DNA from: a virus
Virus record (IMG/VR): IMGVR_UViG_3300021185_001079
Coordinates: 1 to 56,383 of that record
DNA length: 56,383 bases
Direction: 5' to 3' (one strand)
Positions 7,718 through 16,257 of this stretch are shown here, one piece after another; the first letter of the stretch is position 1; each line of letters begins with the position of its first letter. Both the position numbers and the translations under genes were made by a program. Under the pieces are notes generated by a model. The model saw nothing but the letters and a program-made list of their open reading frames with translations, was not told the origin of the DNA and searched no databases.

Positions 7718-9294
7718 GTAAATCACTTGACGGTGTTCTTATTAAAAAAGCAAATAAGCAAGAACAATATACCGAAGAACAAATAGATCAGTTACTAAAA
7801 TGTATGGATCCTGATACCGGATATTTGTATTTTGCTGAACACTTTGCATACATTCAACACCCAGTCAAAGGTAAGTTATTATTTAAACCTTTTGAATACC
7901 AGCTAGGACTAATGCACTCGTACCATAACTATCGATTTAACATCAATATGATGCCTAGACAAACAGGTAAGACTACGTGTGCCAGTATATACTTAGCATG
8001 GTATGCTATGTTTGTACCAGATCAAACATGTCTTATTGCTGCACACAAGTATACAGGTGCCCAAGAGATTATGTCTCGTATACGCTTTGTTTATGAAAGT
8101 TGTCCTGATCATATTAGAGCAGGTGTTACAAGTTACAACAAAGGTTCAATAGAGTTTGAAAATGGAAGTCGAATAGTTAGCCAAACAACAACAGGCAACA
8201 CAGGACGTGGTATGTCAATTTCATTACTATACTGTGACGAATTTGCATTTGTTATGCCTAATATTGCTGAAGAGTTTTGGACTTCGATATCACCTACACT
8301 TGCAACAGGTGGCCGTGCTATTCTTACAAGTACACCAAACTCAGACGAAGACACGTTTGCTACTATTTGGAAACAAGCTGAAGATAAATTCGACGAGCAC
8401 GGTAACGAACAAGAGCTAGGGTCAAATGGATTTCACTCGTTTATTGCACACTGGAGCGAACATCCTGATCGTGACGAAGAATGGAAAAAGGCTGAAATTG
8501 GACGTATTGGCGAAGAAAAGTTTCGTCGTGAATACGGTTGCGAGTTCTTAGTCTTTGACGAAACATTAATTAACAGTCTTAAACTTGTTAATATGGAAGG
8601 TATATCACCGATTACAAATATGGGTCAAGTACGCTGGTACAAGAAGCCTACAAGTGATTATACATACTGTATCGCATTAGATCCGTCGATGGGAACCGGG
8701 GGCGACTATGCTGCAATACAAGTATTTGAATTACCAACATACAAACAAGTTGCTGAATGGCAACATAATACAACTGCTATACCTGGGCAGATTAAAGTTC
8801 TATCAGAAGTATGTAAATACCTCGTAGAACAAACTCAAAACCCGCAGGGAATTTATTGGAGCGTAGAGAACAATGGTATAGGCGAGGCTGCGTTAATCGT
8901 TATAAACGACTTTGGAGAAGAGAACATTCCGGGTTTGTTCGTCAGTGAGCCTATACGTAAAGGACATGTCCGTAAATTCCGCAAAGGATTTAATACTACA
9001 CATAGTACAAAAATTACTGCATGTAGTAGACTAAAGACTATGATTGAAAATGACAAAATGCATGTAAAAAGCAAGCCATTGATATCAGAATTAAAAAACT
9101 TTGTTGCAACATCAACTTCGTATATGGCAAAGCCTGGAACAACAGATGACCTAGTAAGTGCAACACTTCTTGCCCTCAGAATGATGGCAGTACTTAAAGA
9201 TTGGGATCCTCGAGTTTACGATTCGTTTAATCAAGCTGATGATTATGACGACTATGATATGCCAATGCCAATCTTCATTAGCAGCAATTATTGA
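7714..9294 (+). CDS. gp17: Large terminase subunit, ATPase-nuclease (T4 gp17)
   Basis: A 526-aa packaging motor protein. The ATPase domain has Walker A PRQTGKTT at residues 81-88 and Walker B LLYCDE at 171-176, followed by the coupling motif STP near 206. The C-terminal RNase-H-like nuclease starts with the acidic strand IALDPSMGTGGDYAA near 325 and continues with WSVENNGIGEAAL near 389. Both domains are complete and the length is near normal for the family. The start overlaps the MTHFR-like stop by 4 bp, so the two are translationally coupled. Confidence 0.95.
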   Translation: MSKSLDGVLIKKANKQEQYTEEQIDQLLKCMDPDTGYLYFAEHFAYIQHPVKGKLLFKPFEYQLGLMHSYHNYRFNINMMPRQTGKTTCASIYLAWYAMFVPDQTCLIAAHKYTGAQEIMSRIRFVYESCPDHIRAGVTSYNKGSIEFENGSRIVSQTTTGNTGRGMSISLLYCDEFAFVMPNIAEEFWTSISPTLATGGRAILTSTPNSDEDTFATIWKQAEDKFDEHGNEQELGSNGFHSFIAHWSEHPDRDEEWKKAEIGRIGEEKFRREYGCEFLVFDETLINSLKLVNMEGISPITNMGQVRWYKKPTSDYTYCIALDPSMGTGGDYAAIQVFELPTYKQVAEWQHNTTAIPGQIKVLSEVCKYLVEQTQNPQGIYWSVENNGIGEAALIVINDFGEENIPGLFVSEPIRKGHVRKFRKGFNTTHSTKITACSRLKTMIENDKMHVKSKPLISELKNFVATSTSYMAKPGTTDDLVSATLLALRMMAVLKDWDPRVYDSFNQADDYDDYDMPMPIFISSNY

Positions 9295-9300
9295 TAAATA
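9293..9300 (+). promoter_or_regulatory. T4-type late promoter, leaderless geometry
   Basis: GATAAATA overlaps the gp17 stop and is followed by CATT and the ATG at 9305, again a four-base gap with no room for a ribosome site. Confidence 0.65.
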
Positions 9301-9304
9301 CATT

Positions 9305-11326
9305 ATGAAAGATCTAAACACAATAGGCGAAGAATTATTCGACAAGCTACGAGGCCGATTCCAGAGCGTCACTATAGGCGGCGAGGACGGAAAGGTTACT
9401 AATATACCAACTGAAGCAAGGTTCTTTGATTTTGAATATACTGCTAATGGATCACCCTTAGGCAACATCAGTGTTTCAATATCTGAGGACGAAGGGTTAA
9501 CTGTTATATATTCTAAAGATATTGTTGCAACAGTAGAAGAAGAAAATGTAAAATCAGATTGGTTTGACTTTTTAAAAGAACTTAGAAGATTTAGTAAGAA
9601 AAGGTTGATGGACTTTGATATAAGAGATATTACAAAGTCAAATTTAACAAAAAGAGATTATAAATTTTTAGCGAACAAGCGTTTCGGAGACGGTAATATG
9701 AACGAATCAAAATTATATGGTACAGCACGTACAAGCTATCAAAAAGTTGGCGAAGCACGTATTATGATTAAGCATACAGAAAATGTAAACTTAGAAGTAG
9801 CTAACCCGCGTACAAAAAAGATATCAAATATCTATATTGAAAGCGCACAAGGCGAAAGATTCAAGTATCCATTCAAGCACCTAAGTGGCGCAAGAGCAAT
9901 GGCTCGTCATGTAGCAGAAGGCGGCAACTTGTATGATGACTTTGGTTCGCACATCATTGGACTATCAGAAGAGATGGCAAAACTACGCAAGTTTAAATCA
10001 TATATGGGTCGTTCAGCAGTAATGGCTGAAAGCCTAAGCGAGTATGTTGATGTTGTTAAAGATCGTATCAATACAGTAAGAAAAACAATTACTGCATTAC
10101 AAAAACCAAAGTTTTATGCAGAGGCATTTGCTGCATACGAAACACCTATCATGGAAGAAGTACCGGCAGACGTTGCAGAGAATTGGACTGATCAACTTAC
10201 TATTAAACAGTTTAATGAAGAACTAGCAGATGTATTTCCATACATTTATAAACTAGTAAGTGAAGCTACTAAAGCACAAGAACTAGGACTAGAGGACTTA
10301 GTAGATGAATCAGCACTTATGGCTTATGCAGGTGAAAAGAAGCACGGCAAAGAATATATGAAGAAAGCAGCAGCCGCAGGACGTGACGGCGCTTCGCAAG
10401 AAGAACTAGGCGCACTAAAAGACAAGTATAGCAAAGCAGAAAAAAATAAAAAAACTAAAGAAGAAATTGCTGTAGAGCAAGGCTTTGAAGAAATGATGGG
10501 ACAGTTTGCTGAAAGCCCGCAAGGACAAGCAGATGGTGAAATGAAAAGAGATAACGCAGCGTCTTTAAGCAGAGGCGAAGTTAAGGCTCAAAGAAAATCA
10601 ACTCGTGCAAAGCAGCGTGTAGCAAATAAAAAAGCAGCAAAAGTAGACGAAGCATATATTAACAATGCAAAAGATGCTGTAGACGCATTAGGTCAACTTC
10701 GCAGTAAAGGTAAACAAATTGAACGCGGTGACGGCACATACGAAGGCAACTTAGCAAATGAGTATGTAAACGATGTATGGGATGTATATACATGGCTACA
10801 GAATAAAACTCAAGATTTTCAAGGAATGGACAAGAACGCCAAAGCTACAATCGACGCAATGATGAAATTACGTAGCGAAGCAAAGAAACTTGAAACAGAA
10901 GCAGGCTCGGGATCAAATGGACGCTTTGGTAATGCAATCGTTAATACATTATATCCAGTAATGGAACTTATTAATAGTATGAAGCTCGAAGACGACGACA
11001 CAATGGACGTTAAAATCGATCCTAAAACAGGCACAATGGCAAAGGCAGATGCGCCTGAAGAAAAGAAAGAAAAGACACAAACTCCAATAAGTGAATTTAT
11101 CCTAAGTTATTTCGATAAAGAAACAGGTCAATTTCCAAAAGGAGAAACTGCTGTACTTACTATGATCGAAAAGGATTATGGCGAGCAGTTTATTGATCCT
11201 GCTAAATCGTTTATTGAAAAGGTTACTGCTAGGTTTGAAGAGCATCAGATGCGCACACAACCGCAGCAGATGGAAACGGACGATGAAGAGTTTGATCGAG
11301 TACGTCAACTAGCTGGACTAAGATAA
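9305..11326 (+). CDS. Large conserved protein, probably virion-associated, unknown function
   Basis: A 673-aa protein with the start placed at the ATG right after the late promoter (upstream in-frame ATGs overlap gp17). Residues 1-130 look globular, with beta strands (RFFDFEYTANGSPLG). The middle has a basic segment (MIKHTENVNLEVANPRTKK) and a helical section. Residues 380-480 are a Lys/Glu/Ala-rich coiled region, and the C-terminus ends RVRQLAGLR. Its place between large terminase and gp32 and its own late promoter suggest a structural or internal protein. I recognise no enzyme motif. Confidence 0.6.
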   Translation: MKDLNTIGEELFDKLRGRFQSVTIGGEDGKVTNIPTEARFFDFEYTANGSPLGNISVSISEDEGLTVIYSKDIVATVEEENVKSDWFDFLKELRRFSKKRLMDFDIRDITKSNLTKRDYKFLANKRFGDGNMNESKLYGTARTSYQKVGEARIMIKHTENVNLEVANPRTKKISNIYIESAQGERFKYPFKHLSGARAMARHVAEGGNLYDDFGSHIIGLSEEMAKLRKFKSYMGRSAVMAESLSEYVDVVKDRINTVRKTITALQKPKFYAEAFAAYETPIMEEVPADVAENWTDQLTIKQFNEELADVFPYIYKLVSEATKAQELGLEDLVDESALMAYAGEKKHGKEYMKKAAAAGRDGASQEELGALKDKYSKAEKNKKTKEEIAVEQGFEEMMGQFAESPQGQADGEMKRDNAASLSRGEVKAQRKSTRAKQRVANKKAAKVDEAYINNAKDAVDALGQLRSKGKQIERGDGTYEGNLANEYVNDVWDVYTWLQNKTQDFQGMDKNAKATIDAMMKLRSEAKKLETEAGSGSNGRFGNAIVNTLYPVMELINSMKLEDDDTMDVKIDPKTGTMAKADAPEEKKEKTQTPISEFILSYFDKETGQFPKGETAVLTMIEKDYGEQFIDPAKSFIEKVTARFEEHQMRTQPQQMETDDEEFDRVRQLAGLR

Positions 11327-11350
11327 ATCCAATAATAAAGCATTTTATGC

Positions 11351-11379
11351 TTGACAAGATAAATAACATCGTGTAGTAT
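11351..11379 (+). promoter_or_regulatory. Early sigma70-type promoter of gp32
   Basis: TTGACA at 11351-11356, a 17-bp spacer, and TAGTAT at 11374-11379. The leader to the gp32 ATG is about 60 nt and contains the strong ribosome site AGGAGG. Confidence 0.8.
11358..11365 (+). promoter_or_regulatory. Late promoter octamer nested in the gp32 early promoter
   Basis: GATAAATA lies inside the spacer between the -35 and -10 boxes of the early promoter, so one stretch could serve both phases. Confidence 0.45.
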
Positions 11380-11448
11380 GTAATAGTGCTGCACATTTAG
11401 GCACACGACTTAAACAACGACATAGGCAACATATTAGGAGGCACAACT

Positions 11449-12459
11449 ATGGCATCATTAGCAGAAATCCGAGCGAAGCTCAAAGAACAAGAAACACGTT
11501 CAACAGGTGGTTCACAAAGCGGCGGCGATAACGCAATTTACCCATTTTGGAATATTAAAGAAGGCGAGAGTACAACTTTCCGTTTCCTTCCTGATGGAGA
11601 TGCAGACAACACTTTCTTTTGGAAAGAGCGTTTGATGATCAAACTACCATTCCAAGGTATTAAAGGTGAAACAGACTCACGTCCAGTACAAGTACAAGTT
11701 CCGTGCATGGAAATGTATGGCGACGGATGCAACATTCTACAAGAAGTACGTGGTTGGTTTAAAGACCCTGCTCTTGAAGATATGGGTCGTAAATACTGGA
11801 AGAAGCGTTCTTATATCTTCCAAGGTTTTGTAACGGACAATCCGCTAACAGACGACACTACTCCTGAGAATCCAATTAGACGTTTTATTATTGGTCCTCA
11901 AATCTTTCAAATTATTAAGCAGGCTCTTATGGATCCTGACATGGAAGAACTACCAACAGATTATACTGCTGGTGTAGACTTCCGTCTTAACAAAACATCA
12001 AAAGGTGGTTATGCAGACTATGGCACAAGCACATGGGCACGTAGAGAGCGTCCATTAGGCGATGCTGAAATGAATGCAGTAAATACACACGGCTTGTTTA
12101 ACATGAGCGACTTTTTGCCTAAGAAACCAGGCGAAGTAGAAGTTAAGGTAATGTCAGAGATGTTTGAAGCATCTGTAGATGGCGAAGCATATGATGCAGA
12201 ACGTTGGAGTCAATACTTCCGTCCTGCAGGTATGCAAGCACGTACAGGTGATCCAATGAAAGCAGCATCACCACAAGCAACTGCTACAAGTCAAAGTGCA
12301 CCGGCTCCTGCTCCAGCAGCAGACCCGCGCAACGATGACATTCCTTTTAAGTCAACTGAAGAAGCAGCAGCAACAGAAGCAGCAGCACCAGCAGCAGCCG
12401 CTGAACCTGCAGGCGGAGCACAGGACATTCTTGCAATGATCCGCGCTCGTCAAGGTTAA
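11449..12459 (+). CDS. gp32: Single-stranded DNA-binding protein (T4 gp32)
   Basis: A 336-aa protein matching gp32, which coats ssDNA at the fork and loads the recombination and priming machinery. It has the short basic N-terminal arm for cooperative binding, an OB-type core beginning YPFWNIKEGESTTFRFLPDGD near residue 31, and an Ala/Pro-rich acidic C-terminal linker that ends in a helix (DILAMIRARQG). T4 gp32 holds zinc with one His and three Cys. Here only Cys86 and Cys94 are evident in that region, so the zinc site may be missing or changed. It is followed by UvsX in a replication/recombination block. Confidence 0.93.
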   Translation: MASLAEIRAKLKEQETRSTGGSQSGGDNAIYPFWNIKEGESTTFRFLPDGDADNTFFWKERLMIKLPFQGIKGETDSRPVQVQVPCMEMYGDGCNILQEVRGWFKDPALEDMGRKYWKKRSYIFQGFVTDNPLTDDTTPENPIRRFIIGPQIFQIIKQALMDPDMEELPTDYTAGVDFRLNKTSKGGYADYGTSTWARRERPLGDAEMNAVNTHGLFNMSDFLPKKPGEVEVKVMSEMFEASVDGEAYDAERWSQYFRPAGMQARTGDPMKAASPQATATSQSAPAPAPAADPRNDDIPFKSTEEAAATEAAAPAAAAEPAGGAQDILAMIRARQG

Positions 12460-12470
12460 TACGACTATAT

Positions 12471-12486
12471 GGCCCCTACGGGGGCC
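12471..12486 (+). terminator. Very stable UACG-loop hairpin after gp32
   Basis: GGCCCC, loop TACG, GGGGCC. C(UACG)G is a UNCG-class tetraloop, which is unusually stable in RNA. No T tract follows, so it may act as a 3' stabiliser or partial terminator rather than a classic terminator. Confidence 0.6.
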
Positions 12487-12513
12487 AATCATCTAGCTTA
12501 ATAAGGAGTAACT

Positions 12514-13584
12514 ATGGCTAAATCATTTGATGTTAGTAAGTTCCGCAAGGACTTAACAAAAAGTATTTCAGGTATGAGCACAGGGTTTAATGATCCAACT
12601 GATTGGATTAGCACAGGTTCATACGCACTAAACTATCTTATTAGTGGCGACTTTCATAGAGGCGTTCCGCTAGGTAAGGTAACGGTGTTTGCAGGAGAAT
12701 CAGGCGCAGGAAAAAGTTATTTCTGCTCAGGTAACATTGTAAAACACGCACAAGATCAAGGTATTTTTGTAGTATTAATTGACTCAGAAAATGCACTTGA
12801 TGAAAGTTGGCTACATGCTCTAGACGTTGACACTAGTGAAGATAAACTTCTTAAACTAAACATGTCAATGATTGACGATGTAGCAAAGACTATCTCAACA
12901 TTTATTACAGATTTTAAAGCAATGGACGAAGAAGACCGTCCTAAAGTATTATTTGTAATTGATTCGTTGGGTATGTTACTAACTCCTACTGATGTTGATC
13001 AGTTTAACAAAGGTGACATGAAAGGTGATATGGGTCGTAAGCCTAAAGCACTAACTTCATTAGTCCGTAATACTGTTAACATGATTGGCTCTCTTAATGT
13101 AGGATTAGTATGTACTAATCATACTTATGCATCACAGGACATGTTTGATCCAGATGATAAGATTAGTGGCGGTAGTGGATTTATCTATGCATCAAGTATT
13201 GTTGTTGCAATGAAGAAAATGAAACTAAAAGAAGACGAAGCAGGTAATAAGATCTCAGAAGTTATGGGTATTAGAGCTGGTTGTAAGGTAATGAAGACAC
13301 GTTATGCAAAACCTTTCGAAGGTGTGCAAGTTAAAATTCCTTACGAAACTGGCATGAATCCGTATAGCGGTCTAGTTGAATTGTTTGAAAAGAAAGGCTT
13401 GCTTGTTAAGCAAGGCAATCGTCTAAAATATATTGATGTAAATGGTGAAGAACATCTTGATTATCGTAAGCAATGGATTGGTCCAAAGTTAGATATGGTA
13501 ATGAATCAGTATGAAGAAAAAATTGCTCCTGTGGTAAATAATGACACAGTAGAGACAGCTGATGAAGAGGCTGTTGAAGAATGA
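12514..13584 (+). CDS. uvsX: UvsX, RecA-like recombinase
   Basis: A 356-aa strand-exchange protein. Walker A GESGAGKS is at residues 61-68, the Walker B strand VLFVIDSLGML is near 145, and a DNA-binding loop region with GDMGRKPKAL is near 168. The order and length match T4 UvsX. Its partners gp32 (upstream) and UvsY (downstream) flank it. Ribosome site AAGGAG is well placed. The acidic C-terminal tail (DTVETADEEAVEE) is typical of the family. Confidence 0.95.
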   Translation: MAKSFDVSKFRKDLTKSISGMSTGFNDPTDWISTGSYALNYLISGDFHRGVPLGKVTVFAGESGAGKSYFCSGNIVKHAQDQGIFVVLIDSENALDESWLHALDVDTSEDKLLKLNMSMIDDVAKTISTFITDFKAMDEEDRPKVLFVIDSLGMLLTPTDVDQFNKGDMKGDMGRKPKALTSLVRNTVNMIGSLNVGLVCTNHTYASQDMFDPDDKISGGSGFIYASSIVVAMKKMKLKEDEAGNKISEVMGIRAGCKVMKTRYAKPFEGVQVKIPYETGMNPYSGLVELFEKKGLLVKQGNRLKYIDVNGEEHLDYRKQWIGPKLDMVMNQYEEKIAPVVNNDTVETADEEAVEE

Positions 13585-13829
13585 GGAGCAAAACAGTGAA
13601 TGAGGAACAAATATCAGATATTTGGTCTTTGTTTAAAGAGTATTTAGACAAAAAACAAATCGAGCTAGTCGCTGAGAAGTATGTAGATCTTCTTGCCGAC
13701 TATGGTGTAGAAGATATTACACTAAAAGATTGCCTAGGAGTAGATTCAAATCTAGACACTGCAATTGGTTACTATTTAGAAATAGATGCCGATGCATATG
13801 TTGATGATGAAATTGAATGGGACGAGTAA
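13581..13829 (+). CDS. Small acidic protein between UvsX and UvsY
   Basis: An 82-aa, strongly acidic helical protein (EEQISDIWSLFKEYLDKKQIELVAEKYVDLLADYG). The ATG overlaps the UvsX stop by 4 bp and the gene ends directly at the UvsY start, so it is translated as part of the recombination operon. The function is unknown. A recombination-mediator accessory role is inferred from coupling only. Confidence 0.7.
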   Translation: MRSKTVNEEQISDIWSLFKEYLDKKQIELVAEKYVDLLADYGVEDITLKDCLGVDSNLDTAIGYYLEIDADAYVDDEIEWDE

Positions 13830-14285
13830 ATGGGCTGGTATAGTAATGTAAGCAGGGATATTAATCAAATCCCTGCTGCTATCCAATACTTCGAGACTGA
13901 ACTTGTAGATGCAAAATTAGAAGTAAAACTAAAGGGTAATGTTGAACGTGCTGCGTCTGAGATGCCCGGTATAGTTGAACACCGATTTAATCAGCTACAA
14001 GAACTAGAAGCAATTCTAAACTATTTAAATATTGAGCTTCGTAGATTACGTAGTTCTTTCTTTAAACAATATCTCGAAAGCTATCAACGAGCTCTGTCAA
14101 GCCGTGACGTAGAAAAATATGTAGACGGTGAGGCAGACGTTGTTGACTATGAAAAGATTATTAACGAGTTTGCGCTAATGCGTAACAAGTGGTTAGGCGT
14201 ATTAAAAGCACTTGATCAAAAACAATGGCAGATAACAAATGTAGTTAAGCTGCGTGTAGCAGGAATGGAAGACGCATCTCTTTAA
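13830..14285 (+). CDS. uvsY: UvsY, recombination mediator
   Basis: A 151-aa helical protein matching T4 UvsY, which loads UvsX on gp32-covered ssDNA. The typical order is a helical N-terminus, an LNYLNIELRRLRSSFFKQYLE segment from about residue 63, and a C-terminal helix with KWLGVLKALDQKQWQITNVVKLR. It starts at the base after the previous stop. The last 27 nt of coding sequence reappear almost exactly 1.38 kb downstream (see the repeat entries). Confidence 0.88.
   Translation: MGWYSNVSRDINQIPAAIQYFETELVDAKLEVKLKGNVERAASEMPGIVEHRFNQLQELEAILNYLNIELRRLRSSFFKQYLESYQRALSSRDVEKYVDGEADVVDYEKIINEFALMRNKWLGVLKALDQKQWQITNVVKLRVAGMEDASL
14255..14281 (+). repeat. uvsY 3'-end repeat, copy 1
   Basis: TGTAGCAGGAATGGAAGAC followed by GCATCTCT at the end of the uvsY coding region. 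It matches 25 of 27 bases with 15637-15663. Confidence 0.9.
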
Positions 14286-14293
14286 TATAAATA
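14286..14293 (+). promoter_or_regulatory. Consensus T4 late promoter (TATAAATA)
   Basis: An exact TATAAATA lies two bases after uvsY. The ATG at 14310 is 16 nt downstream with AAGAGGTG as ribosome site. Confidence 0.7.
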
Positions 14294-14309
14294 TATTAAG
14301 AGGTGCGTT

Positions 14310-15605
14310 ATGCTTGTAAATAATCTAGGTATCATTTGGCCTAATAAAAATATATTAACATCCAACGTGTTAAATAGGCTCAAACAACTATCTAATGTTA
14401 CTTACGAGTGCGAGTTAAAATTAGAAAATTTAAGCCAGTTAATTTTTGATGTGTATTCTTTTGACAAGGGGTTAAAAGTCTTTAAGGCAGAAAACATTCT
14501 TGCTAAATTAGAAAGATTAAAAGCACAAGGGCATACCAAAGTAACTTTTGTTGAATTTAACAATGAAACTTTTAAAGATACTGTAAAATCTAGAAATCAA
14601 ATACGGGAAGAATTTAATGCAATGACAAGTAGTCCTGCATTTGATATCTTTCATTGTGCATCTAATATAAATGAATATAATCATTTATATAACATTATTT
14701 TTAGCAAAGCAACATTACAGAGCTACAGTATTCGGCCTCAAATGACTAGTAACCTTATTTCTAGACTGACAGATTTAAAAAAATGGGCTAGAGACACAAA
14801 TACTCCTCTTTCGGATATTTGTGTCGTTGGCGGCGCAGTTTTAGATTTGTACGGGTATAAATTGTGTGATGATATTGATATTGTAATAAAACAATCAATA
14901 CGAGATGAACGAAATTACGGTTCCAGCCCGAAGCTTTTAACAGATGGCATAGACATTGTTAAAAGTAATTATTCTCGAAAAAAGAAAATTGGTAAATGGT
15001 TTACCGATGACGAATTAATTTATAAACCTAACCTTTTTGTACAAGCATGTGGTATAAAGTTTGCTAGTTTAACGATTGTTAATTTTAGGAAACAATATAG
15101 TGCTAGACCTAAAGATTTAGCAGATATAGAAAAAATTCAATTTAATATGCAGCTCTCCAACGTACATAAAATAGATCCAATAGACTTATTGTTTGACGAT
15201 AGACTAGATATAATTTGTAAATATATGTTTTTTAAAGATTTACAAAATAGCACTCAAGATTCTAAAATTGAAGATATGTATAGAGATCACATATTCCGCA
15301 GGACTAAGGGCAAAGGTGATAATAAAAATTCTATTGATGATTATGTAAGTGCTGCTAAGAGTTTATTTGACTCTATGAAAACAAATGGATTTAACTCATT
15401 GTATCCGGTGCCATATACATCTAAAGGGATTCAGAATGGCGCTCATAGAATTGCTTGTGCGTTAGCACTTGGAATTAAGCAAATTGATGCAGTACAAATA
15501 ACGCATAATGCTAAACACTTACCGTGGAGTGAAAGTTTTTTTAATGCTAAGGATATTCGTTATTTAAATGAAGCTAAAATAAAATTAAAAACGGTTCAGA
15601 CCTAA
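14310..15605 (+). CDS. Two-domain protein: nucleotidyltransferase-like and ParB-like
   Basis: A 431-aa protein. Residues 171-193 hold VVGGAVLDLYG followed by DDIDIVIK, the GG...DxD layout of the pol-beta-type nucleotidyltransferase fold. Around residues 370-398, YTSKGIQNGAHRIACALALGI resembles the nucleotide-binding motif (GxHR) of ParB/sulfiredoxin-like domains. The N-terminal 160 residues are of unknown type. It begins the glycan island, so an enzyme acting on a nucleotide sugar or cell-envelope precursor is possible, but a role in nucleic-acid modification cannot be excluded. It is bracketed by the uvsY 3'-end repeats. Confidence 0.6.
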   Translation: MLVNNLGIIWPNKNILTSNVLNRLKQLSNVTYECELKLENLSQLIFDVYSFDKGLKVFKAENILAKLERLKAQGHTKVTFVEFNNETFKDTVKSRNQIREEFNAMTSSPAFDIFHCASNINEYNHLYNIIFSKATLQSYSIRPQMTSNLISRLTDLKKWARDTNTPLSDICVVGGAVLDLYGYKLCDDIDIVIKQSIRDERNYGSSPKLLTDGIDIVKSNYSRKKKIGKWFTDDELIYKPNLFVQACGIKFASLTIVNFRKQYSARPKDLADIEKIQFNMQLSNVHKIDPIDLLFDDRLDIICKYMFFKDLQNSTQDSKIEDMYRDHIFRRTKGKGDNKNSIDDYVSAAKSLFDSMKTNGFNSLYPVPYTSKGIQNGAHRIACALALGIKQIDAVQITHNAKHLPWSESFFNAKDIRYLNEAKIKLKTVQT

Positions 15606-15636
15606 GTATTTTAAATTAAAAAAGTACTAATTACTA

Positions 15637-15663
15637 TGTAGCAGGAATGGAAGACACATCACT
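15637..15663 (+). repeat. uvsY 3'-end repeat, copy 2
   Basis: TGTAGCAGGAATGGAAGAC followed by ACATCACT, with two mismatches to 14255-14281. It lies outside uvsY, just before the methyltransferase start at 15664, and has no uvsY reading frame upstream. Confidence 0.9.
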
Positions 15664-16257
15664 ATGATATTTAATTTTGATAGGAATACATTAATTAAAC
15701 TCTTACCAGAAGGTATATGTGCCGAGATTGGTGTAGCTAAAGCAAAGTTTAGCATGTACATTCATGCAAATACAACCCCAAAAATGTTTTATCTTATTGA
15801 CGCATGGAAAAACTTTGATTTGGGATACAACGACAGTAATATGGTTACACAAGCTGAGCATAATCGACGCTATTCTAATGCAATAAGAAATTTAGGATAT
15901 CATGATAATATTGATATAGTTCGTGCGTTAAGTGTAGAAGGCGCTAGTAAGTTTTCAGACAATACGTTTGATTGGGTGTATATTGATGCTGATCATAGCT
16001 ATAACGGCTGCAAAGATGATTTAAATGCATATAAAGACAAAGTAAAAGAAGACGGCTATATATGTGGACATGATTATTTAAGAGAAGGCTTTGAACTACC
16101 AGGGTACGGAACTAACCAAGCAGTAGACGACTTTGTGTCTGAAAACAATTACTTCTTAACTATTCTTACTAATGAAAAAAAGCATAAGTCATATGCTATT
16201 AGTAAAAATAAAGAAAGCCATGAACGACTGTTAGTAAAAGCAAATCAAACCCAATAA
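15664..16257 (+). CDS. Class I SAM-dependent methyltransferase
   Basis: A 197-aa protein with the Methyltransf_24 look: motif I EIGVAKAKFSMYI near residue 22, an acidic strand YLIDAWKNFDLG near 43, WVYIDADHSYNGCKDDL near 105 and ICGHDYLREGF near 133. IDADHSY is typical of methyltransferases in glycan and small-molecule clusters. The probable role is O-methylation of a sugar, inferred from the neighbours. It converges with a GT17-type gene and overlaps it by 13 bp. Confidence 0.72.
   Translation: MIFNFDRNTLIKLLPEGICAEIGVAKAKFSMYIHANTTPKMFYLIDAWKNFDLGYNDSNMVTQAEHNRRYSNAIRNLGYHDNIDIVRALSVEGASKFSDNTFDWVYIDADHSYNGCKDDLNAYKDKVKEDGYICGHDYLREGFELPGYGTNQAVDDFVSENNYFLTILTNEKKHKSYAISKNKESHERLLVKANQTQ

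Noticed and set aside
12830-12860. TTGACA inside uvsX as an internal promoter
   Set aside because: No acceptable -10 box occurs at 16-18 bp distance.
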